From contig JALQPE010002967.1 of the NCBI GenBank assembly GCA_030407315.1, forward strand, positions 1 through 33,781: a DNA stretch of 33,781 nucleotides. Reading direction: 5' to 3'. The notes below the pieces were generated by a model. That model was not told the DNA's origin. It worked only from the letters and a program-made list of their open reading frames with translations, and did no database searches. Shown here one piece after another: positions 27,464-33,781 of the stretch. Positions within the stretch are counted from its first letter, which is position 1, and each line of letters starts with the position of its first letter. Position numbers and translations under genes: made by a program. The stretch comes from Asparagopsis taxiformis (Eukaryota > Rhodophyta > Florideophyceae > Bonnemaisoniales > Bonnemaisoniaceae).

Positions 27464-30400
27464 TTGGTAACCAGCCTGGAGATGGTTCGGCGCAGACTTC
27501 TACGTTCTGGAACACATTACAGGCTGCGAAAAGATCGATTCAGATCTTGGTCAACCCTTGGAAACGCAACTGCAATAGCATGTGTTCCACGTACGACGGA
27601 AAGTCTTCCCAACCGGACTAGCTTCACGGACGGTGTTCTGGATGAAGATGTTGATGCTGTAATCGACAGGATACTCAGCAACCTCGAAGAGGATGACGAG
27701 TCCGATACCGAAAACGGCGAGGAATACTCTTTCCACTTTACATGGCAATCTCTGATCGCTGTTATGTCCGTGACTGGATCAGTGCGTTTCTCAGTCGATC
27801 AGTACACATTTTTTGTTACCTGTGTGAACTGGCTTGTCGAGTACTCCAACTGCGGATTATCTCCGTTCCCATCTTATTCCACTCTGCAAAGATACATTCT
27901 CCCTCATGTCGTCAGTTCTTCACTCCCCAGGTCAAAACAGGTCCTGCTTCCCCTCGACATCTCCAAGTCCGGTGCATCTGTGCATCAAAGTATCCAATCA
28001 CGGAAATCGAGAAACATAGGCCCTATCACAGGGGGGCCTACGATACCAGTTTCAATCGTCCTGCCCTCATCATGGGCGAGACATGATGTTTCTTTCAAGC
28101 CTTTATGGGAACAGATGAAAACTACCTCCACAGGTGCCGTAAGTAATACACCGGGAGCGACTATTCATGAGACCATAGAGGATATCCCTATGATTACTGA
28201 TAGAGACCATATCCTCGATCCAATCTGTACTGCTCCACGGCCCTCCCATTCCCAGGGTGTGCCTCCAATTCAGGAAGACATTCGTCTATACCATGGTATG
28301 AATCTCAAATTGACTTTGCGCGCTCCTTCCAAGAACATCATGGACCTACTGAGTTCATTTCGGTTTGAGCACAGCCCTTCGGGCTCTACCGTATTGTACG
28401 CTAAAGGAACGCAGTCTTTCCTTGTCCGGAGGCCACCGCCAGATATCAACTTCTCTACTAATGAAACTGCATGGTTTGCATACGAGTCGGTGGCGTCGAA
28501 ACTGAAGAACCTCTGGAGAGCTGGTGATATTTGCACACTTCTGAAAACTACAAAACTGTCTTCTTCAGTTCCAGCGTCTTCTGGCTTTGCACACCTCATT
28601 GTTCACCGTCATCTCCGCTTACGAAACAGTTATTCCCCTTATCTATTAGCGATTGTTCCAGAAACCTCTGCTGCAGATCTCTCTGCTGCTTATCGTTCCT
28701 TCTCTGCTACAGTTCTTTCTGTTGAGGCATCTCCACCGCAACATACAATGCGTTCGAACCCCAGATCCACGAACGCCACCAAGTCCTTCGGCACTCTACA
28801 TGATGGTACCCCGTACTTCATTTACAGAATCCTGTTGTACTGCGACGGGTTCTCCCAGTACAACGAAAGGAAGGGGTCAGCCGGTGGCGTGTACATGATT
28901 CCTTTGAATCTGCCATGTCATGTTCGATCTTCCAGGCGAGGTGTCAGAACTATTTCTCTTGCACCGCCAGGTGTTTCTACTAATGCAATCCTCCACGAAA
29001 TCATCGGAGACATCGTACATCATTCTACACATGGCCTGAGTATGCTCGACGCCGACGGTAATCACATCCGAGTTTTTTTAGATCTTGTCGCCTTCATTGG
29101 AGATTATCCAGAAATCACGAACGTTCTAGATTTATTGGGACACAACTCCGCCTGTCCCTGTCATCTTTGTTCCTTCAAACGAATTCCAAATCATATGACT
29201 GAGGCAAGTAGATACTGTTCTACCATTGCAGTGCATAGCCTCGACCCTGCGTTCATGCGAACTGCGGACAGGACCTTGGTCATCCGTGACTCAAATATTT
29301 CCTCAGAAGAGTCCAAATCAATTGGAATGAAAGATGCATCCACTGACACAAAGAAAAGCCCCTTGTTTTCCCTTCATTCCGCCCTCAACGAGGCGTTCAG
29401 AACTACTCCACGACCGTTCTTTTCAGACGGCTCAATTCTTCCCTACCCCCATTTTGATCCCTACCGTTCCTGCCTCGTTGCTCCCGATCATCTCCTATCC
29501 GGAATTGCGAAGAATGTACTTAACATGGCGTTCGTTCTTTTGCCGAGAGAATATCAAGTACTTGCTGATATTCACATCTGCAATGCTCTCCGAACAAACG
29601 GTCTCGTGGCACAACATCGTATCTTCTCTCCTGCAGCATGCAGTATGTATAGTATGAGCATATCAGGATTATTTTCCACACTATCAATTGCTCCAGAGGT
29701 GTTCACTGATCTTTGCTATACAATCCGTGCAAATACAAATTCGAATTCTTCTGATGCTCATCCTACCACAGCTTTATCGTTCGACAGTGCTGCCATCCAC
29801 GAGAAAGGAACTGCTGTTTTATCGACCTACCGCCAGCTTGTGGCAAACACTTACTGGTATCCCTCCCTACAAACCGATGGTGTTGGCTGTGTTCAAATGT
29901 ACAATGAAAACGCTGGCGAGTATTGGCAACATGCTCTGCTGCGTACCGCGGAAGACTTCTTGACAAAATCGGACATGCTATGCCGCCTTTCACCACTCTG
30001 TCGTCAGCATTTGGATAAGCCAAACTCCCACAGACTAATAGAGTTATATAGGCACACCATACCTGCTATGGGACATGTACGCCATTTTGGCGAGCTTGTC
30101 TTTGAAAGTGCACATCAGCCATTGAAGAGAATTATATCGAAGTCTAACCATCAGCACCCACACCTACAAGCAGTTTCCCATGCCCTCTTCGACGATTGGA
30201 AGCATAGAATATCAACAGTTATGAAATATGGTGACGGACATGAACAATTGCCCTTGTCCGGAAGATCTCCACTTTTGCCCGCACTGAATGATACTGTAAA
30301 CGCCTCGCATGAAACCATAGGAGAAGTCGGAAGTGACAGGCGTTCAACAGAGCCCCAAATCAAGCTTGTCACGAACTTACTTTCTCATACTCCTACATTA

Positions 30401-31066
30401 ACGCTTCCAACCATCTATTCTACCCATTGGGTTTTGAAAGACAAGTGGGTATCTCATTCCACCGATCAGGAGATTCCTCTAAATGATAGATATTCCATTG
30501 AAAAGCTGCTGCTCTCTGCCTTCGCGGAAGAGCCCCGGGAGGGAAAACTTTTTTCATATTACAAATCCGCCATCCGCGGGAAGACAACTGGTAACCTTCC
30601 CCCTTATTCAGTATTTCAACAAAGCTCAGTTCACATCCTGAGAAGGGGTACTGCACTCCAATCACTGATTTTCGGGGACGTGTCGGCGCCCTTGCTGTGC
30701 CAGCCGTACGTGGAATCCGACCGACACTTCTTCTTCGACATAAGCAAGGCATACACCTTCCTGGTCTGCGCAATTTTGAGTGTTCACGTAGAGGGTGGAA
30801 CTGCTGAGCCGTTCGCAGCTGTGTGGCCCTTACCCCGCATCCTTTCCAAAGGTTCCATGGTTATACATGCTAGGAAATCTGGCTTACAGCTTTTACGCCT
30901 CACTTCTTCCGTGATTCGAGTTGCAACTATACATGCATGTTCCACAGAACACAAATGCTCTGCAAACACTACCCTCCACCAGGTCAGCCACTCTTCGGCA
31001 CTCCTGGATGGCGGTTCACATTACGTCGTCGATAGATCCCTGGGTTACCCTCCTAGAACGGCATAA
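27464..31066 (+). CDS. 1200-aa CACTA-group (CMC-type) DDE transposase
   Basis: The frame is intact. The core shows the layout of CACTA/EnSpm-related transposases: ILLYCDGFSQY with candidate catalytic D461, then a GGVYMIPLNLP-type strand, FLDLVAFIGDYPEITNVLD with candidate D547, directly followed by LLGHNSACPCHLCSF with C564, C566, H567 and C569, a zinc-knuckle-like cluster typical of this superfamily. RHFGELVFESAHQPLKR follows with candidate E877 or E881. Residues 60-95 are very acidic (LSNLEEDDESDTENGEE). The product should cut at the CACTA ends and join them to a new site in the nucleus. Assignment to family rests on these motifs and the matching terminal repeats; exact catalytic residues are my reading. 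M7 (27482) is an alternative start. The gene is preceded by the 125-bp array and followed by palindromes. Confidence 0.8.
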   Translation: MVTSLEMVRRRLLRSGTHYRLRKDRFRSWSTLGNATAIACVPRTTESLPNRTSFTDGVLDEDVDAVIDRILSNLEEDDESDTENGEEYSFHFTWQSLIAVMSVTGSVRFSVDQYTFFVTCVNWLVEYSNCGLSPFPSYSTLQRYILPHVVSSSLPRSKQVLLPLDISKSGASVHQSIQSRKSRNIGPITGGPTIPVSIVLPSSWARHDVSFKPLWEQMKTTSTGAVSNTPGATIHETIEDIPMITDRDHILDPICTAPRPSHSQGVPPIQEDIRLYHGMNLKLTLRAPSKNIMDLLSSFRFEHSPSGSTVLYAKGTQSFLVRRPPPDINFSTNETAWFAYESVASKLKNLWRAGDICTLLKTTKLSSSVPASSGFAHLIVHRHLRLRNSYSPYLLAIVPETSAADLSAAYRSFSATVLSVEASPPQHTMRSNPRSTNATKSFGTLHDGTPYFIYRILLYCDGFSQYNERKGSAGGVYMIPLNLPCHVRSSRRGVRTISLAPPGVSTNAILHEIIGDIVHHSTHGLSMLDADGNHIRVFLDLVAFIGDYPEITNVLDLLGHNSACPCHLCSFKRIPNHMTEASRYCSTIAVHSLDPAFMRTADRTLVIRDSNISSEESKSIGMKDASTDTKKSPLFSLHSALNEAFRTTPRPFFSDGSILPYPHFDPYRSCLVAPDHLLSGIAKNVLNMAFVLLPREYQVLADIHICNALRTNGLVAQHRIFSPAACSMYSMSISGLFSTLSIAPEVFTDLCYTIRANTNSNSSDAHPTTALSFDSAAIHEKGTAVLSTYRQLVANTYWYPSLQTDGVGCVQMYNENAGEYWQHALLRTAEDFLTKSDMLCRLSPLCRQHLDKPNSHRLIELYRHTIPAMGHVRHFGELVFESAHQPLKRIISKSNHQHPHLQAVSHALFDDWKHRISTVMKYGDGHEQLPLSGRSPLLPALNDTVNASHETIGEVGSDRRSTEPQIKLVTNLLSHTPTLTLPTIYSTHWVLKDKWVSHSTDQEIPLNDRYSIEKLLLSAFAEEPREGKLFSYYKSAIRGKTTGNLPPYSVFQQSSVHILRRGTALQSLIFGDVSAPLLCQPYVESDRHFFFDISKAYTFLVCAILSVHVEGGTAEPFAAVWPLPRILSKGSMVIHARKSGLQLLRLTSSVIRVATIHACSTEHKCSANTTLHQVSHSSALLDGGSHYVVDRSLGYPPRTA

Positions 31067-31104
31067 ACTGTACTGATCCACAACCCGAAATATACAATTC
31101 CTTT

Positions 31105-31225
31105 CGGCAGTCACCGGTTTCGAAACCTGTTTCATTGTCACCGGTTTCGAAACCTGTTTCTCCTTCACTGTCACCGGTTTCAAAACCTGTTTCTGCTTGT
31201 GTGTGTTCGTCACTGTTTTCGAAAC
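31105..31225. repeat. Cluster of GTCACCGGTTTCGAAACC motifs
   Basis: Perfect palindromes GGTTTCGAAACC lie at 31116-31127 and 31143-31154; a variant with CAAAACC is at 31176-31187, and a fourth relaxed copy (GTTTTCGAAAC) near 31214. Each of the first three is preceded by GTCACC and followed by TGTTTC. The GTCACCGGTTTC part is the inverse of the core of the 57-bp minisatellite, about 10 kb away. Confidence 0.8.
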
Positions 31226-32729
31226 AACTGCCATTGTTCTATTACAATAATTTGGTTACATTAGGCAGTCCTTCCACATTTTGCCGCTCTTCTATTCTCG
31301 CGTGAAAGCTGCAGCTTTCTGCTGCATGCAGCTTTCTTCCTTTCATGCATTTCATGAAATGCAAGTGCACTTCAGAAGGACAGCCTCCGACGTCTGCGGC
31401 TTTCCCTCTCCAGTTCAATGCTACATTTCCGCTAAATCACTGCCCTCGGCTGTCAGTGGTTGTGCAACCCATGGTCTCTTCAACACCTGCTGCCCTCCAT
31501 CTCATGTTCCACTACTGTGCATACCCATCATTATACCGACAAACACACATGCCTGTCAGAGGTTCTCCAACCGATGACATCCTCCGTCCTGGGTTTTCAC
31601 ACAATACCTCTTACGGGCCACATCACACCTCCCAAGGCGTATCTCTAGCCGTCATCACAAACTTCTAAATCACTTGGCATTAATGTTCCCAGACTGTGCC
31701 AGGTCATTGCTTCAACAGGGCGTCAGAGTGGTTATTTCGTCCTTTCTACGATGATTCTATTTTTAATATTCAACCATGATTGTATTGCCAGGCCAGTCTG
31801 CTCAAATACATTGACATATGATTGATTTCCGCCGTTCACAGCTGTGACTTGGCAAGCGATACTATCCGCTGGCAAGTAGTACGTCGCAATTCACATTGTG
31901 TCTTCCGGGCCAGTGACCAACAAGCTTGCCAAATCACTCAGCCCACGAACCTAGGTTTTTCTCTACTCCTGACACCAGCCGCAAGTTGCCAATTATGCTC
32001 CTAGACGATCTCCCACTCCTTGCCTCATATAAATACAGAGAGAACTCAATAACATCTCTCCAGGAAAATCTCGCTCATGCAATTTTCTCACACTATCGTT
32101 CCGAACACCTCATCCCTGTTGCACGCTTCTTCACTATCGTTCCGAACACCTCATACCTTTTCCACGCTTCTTGGAAGGTTCATTTTGCTCATCTATTGTC
32201 TACTTCACGTATCATCTTCGTCATTGTATGATTTTGCCGACTCACATTTATCCCAACTCCGAATGGCCTTCTTCGACAATGGAGACAGCACTACTTTCAA
32301 ACTATCTCGCACCCTTCAAGTCACCATGTTTCGTTGGTTTGTACTCACCATTTTCAACCGCTCATAATCCTGCCAGTGGTTGTGCAACCGGTGTTTCCTG
32401 AAATCACTCTCCGTTATCATTACCCAGGTTGTGCAACCGGTGTTTTCTGATATCACTCTACACTATCATTGCCCGGGCTTACCACTTCTTTTTCTTTCCT
32501 TGTACATTTCTTCTTTCTTTGCACAGTCTGTACATCAATCACACTCCTCCATCTCAAAATTCAAATACCACGAGCCGGATACTGTTTTGGTGATGCATCT
32601 ATCAATCTTCATTATCGTTAATATAGCTCTGTCCTTTCCTTCCAAATAAATATTGCTTCAGAGCATCTGTTGCCTTCACACCTACACTACTTTACCATAT
32701 CTGTCTTCAATACATCCCAAAATCTAGTG
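31226..32729. other. 3' non-coding region of the transposon with scattered motifs
   Basis: No gene is supported; plus-strand frames are short and pyrimidine-biased. Notable items are perfect palindromes GAAAGCTGCAGCTTTC (31304-31319) and GCATTTCATGAAATGC (31347-31362), GGTTGTGCAACCC near 31456, a 41-bp direct repeat pair beginning CACTATCGTTCCGAACACC (32091 and 32132), and GGTTGTGCAACCGGTGTTT at 32378 and 32427 in a 49-bp direct repeat. Confidence 0.55.
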
Positions 32730-33700
32730 TTCCCGGAGCACATTATGGCATTTCTGGTTTGAAAATTAGGTTTCAATTTACACCGTTATGGTATTTCTGG
32801 TTCGGTAATTTAGAGCTCCTAGAACGGTGTACAGCATCCATGTCTTTTAGTTATAGTGATCCCAGAACAATTTATGACGTTCCTGTTTTCGAATCGCATT
32901 GTTCCTAGAACGGTATATACTGTTCATGAATTGAACTTTCACTATTCGCAGAACGCTCTCTACTGTTCCCCGTTTCGATGTTCACTGTTCCTGGAACATC
33001 CCTCATCGTCTCCATGTTCCTACTTTAGTATTCCAAGAACAGGCTGTGATGATCCAGGCCGCCTTTTTTGCTCTTCCCAGGACAGTACATGGTGTCCTTG
33101 TTCGTTGGATTCATTGTTCCCAGGACTTCCAACAGTGTTCCTGGTTTCTATGCATACTGGCTCCGGATCAATCTTCGGTGATCCCAGTCTCCATCTATAT
33201 CACTTCAGGGACTGTCTTTACTGTTTTGTCGCGTTCCATGTCTGTACTCCTAGAACAGTCCTTGTCGTTCCTGCTTCCAAATTCACTGTTCAGCGAACGC
33301 TATGTTCCGTTTTCCTCCTCTCACTACATTGCTCCAAAGAACGGTTTGTATTGTTTGCAGTTCCGATATTATGTCAGTCTACACCGTTCATTTGGTGTTG
33401 TTTGTATAGTTCCTGGAGTATTCGAAGCTGTTCTGGGTACTCCACCACGCTGTTCCCAGAACAATGATTACTGTCCCAGAATGTCAACATAGTGTTCCCA
33501 GAACAGTAAGATTGCTTCCTGGAAGTCTAATACAGTGTTCTCAGGAACGTTCTTCATCGTTCTCATGTTTGAAATACCGTTCTATGAATTGTCCATACTG
33601 TTCTCGGTTTTAAATATACTGTTCTCCGGACAGTACTCTTCTTGTTCCATGAACAGTGTTTGGTGACACAATAAAACACTGTTTCACTGTTCTCAGTGCA
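32730..33700 (-). repeat. Right subterminal array of ACTGTTCT motifs
   Basis: ACTGTTC, GAACAGT and variants recur about every 20-50 bp, often paired as GTTCCxAGAAC or as AGAACGGTATATACTGTTC. The last copy, ACTGTTCT at 33686-33693, is 25 bp from the element end. The array is the mirror image of the left array and about three times longer (about 1 kb against 0.34 kb). Frames at 32856-33467 and 33046-33492 are artefacts of this repeat-rich sequence. Confidence 0.75.
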
Positions 33701-33701
33701 T

Positions 33702-33718
33702 TTCGTGCCTTCCTAGTG
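33702..33718 (-). repeat. Right terminal inverted repeat
   Basis: Its reverse complement reads CACTAGGAAGGCACGAA and matches the left end at 15 of 17 bases. The 63 bases beyond it (33719-33781) are flanking sequence, open in two forward frames and otherwise uninformative. Confidence 0.8.
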
Positions 33719-33781
33719 GAACCGATGCATCAACTCCCCTTCCGTCCCTGTTAAGTGCGCTGACCGACTGCGTCTCGCTGT

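Larger units (their letters stand above)
14398..33718. mobile_element. 19.3-kb CACTA-type DNA transposon with four genes
   Basis: The left end reads CACTAGGAGGGCATGAA (14398-14414). The reverse complement of the right end (33702-33718) reads CACTAGGAAGGCACGAA, identical at 15 of 17 positions. Both ends begin CACTA, the signature of the CACTA/EnSpm group. The first AGAACAGT motif lies 23 bp inside the left end and the mirrored ACTGTTCT lies 25 bp inside the right end. The interior contains a transposase-like gene, a superfamily 1 helicase gene and two accessory genes, all with intact frames. The gaps between them carry repeats sharing one core motif, which ties the interior together. CACTA elements usually make a 2-3-bp target duplication; here the left flank is TCA and the right flank is GAA, so none is visible. 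That could mean a diverged site, a rearranged end or a chimeric assembly. Confidence 0.75.

Noticed and set aside
32856..33492. Plus-strand frames of 203 and 148 aa at the right end
   Set aside because: They are within the ACTGTTC motif array. The translations are Cys/Ser/Phe-rich products of TTC-rich sequence without domain features.
14398..33718. Helitron, because a helicase is present
   Set aside because: The helicase is UPF1-like rather than Pif1-like. There is no Rep/HUH nuclease domain, and the ends have inverted repeats starting CACTA, which Helitrons lack.
14398..33718. Maverick/Polinton or endogenous large DNA virus
   Set aside because: No protein-primed DNA polymerase, packaging ATPase, capsid protein or retroviral-type integrase was seen, and the terminal repeats are only 17 bp.

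Overview
The window looks like repeat-dense nuclear DNA of a eukaryote, with intron-poor genes and many decayed genes. A red alga (florideophyte type) is my best guess but is inference. It rests on a fragment of a one-helix light-harvesting-like protein (photosynthetic lineage), a decayed copy of the spliceosomal protein Prp8 (nuclear eukaryotic genome), long uninterrupted reading frames of 1.4-4.5 kb, and no bacterial operon or ribosome-binding-site pattern. No rRNA, tRNA or CRISPR array was seen.

Positions 1-14397 hold decayed host sequence and several repeat families. From left to right: a palindrome-rich repeat (1-60, recurring at 1780-2215), a 49-bp hairpin (267-315), a tandem array of about 171 bp (991-1680), a light-harvesting-like fragment (3045-3185, minus), an NB-ARC pseudogene ending in half a TIR-like domain (4504-7110, minus), short gene remnants (7171-8905), an array of GACAGT palindromes (9603-9956) abutting an N-terminally truncated DNA methyltransferase frame (9972-10769), and a heavily deleted Prp8 pseudogene (about 11633-13690).

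Positions 14398-33718 (19,321 bp) form what I read as one large CACTA-type DNA transposon. Its ends are 17-bp terminal inverted repeats beginning CACTAGGA. Inside each end lies an array of AGAACAGT/ACTGTTCT motifs, inverted with respect to one another. Four intact genes lie inside: a 591-aa coiled-coil protein (+), a 466-aa protein with a possible Tudor-like N-terminus (-), a 1507-aa protein with a complete UPF1-like superfamily 1 helicase domain (+), and a 1200-aa protein with the D-D-E layout and cysteine cluster expected of a CACTA-group transposase (+). Gaps between the genes are filled with minisatellites (57, 52 and 125 bp) and hairpins sharing a core close to GGTTGTGCAACCGGTGAC.

The likely division of labour, which is inference, is as follows: the 1200-aa protein cuts and joins DNA; the 591-aa and/or 466-aa protein binds the repeats, as TNPA does in maize Spm; and the helicase does an unknown job in excision, repair or RNA handling. 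A CACTA element carrying its own SF1 helicase is, as far as I know, not a standard arrangement and is the best candidate here for an undescribed system. The main weakness is that no target-site duplication was found at the two ends.
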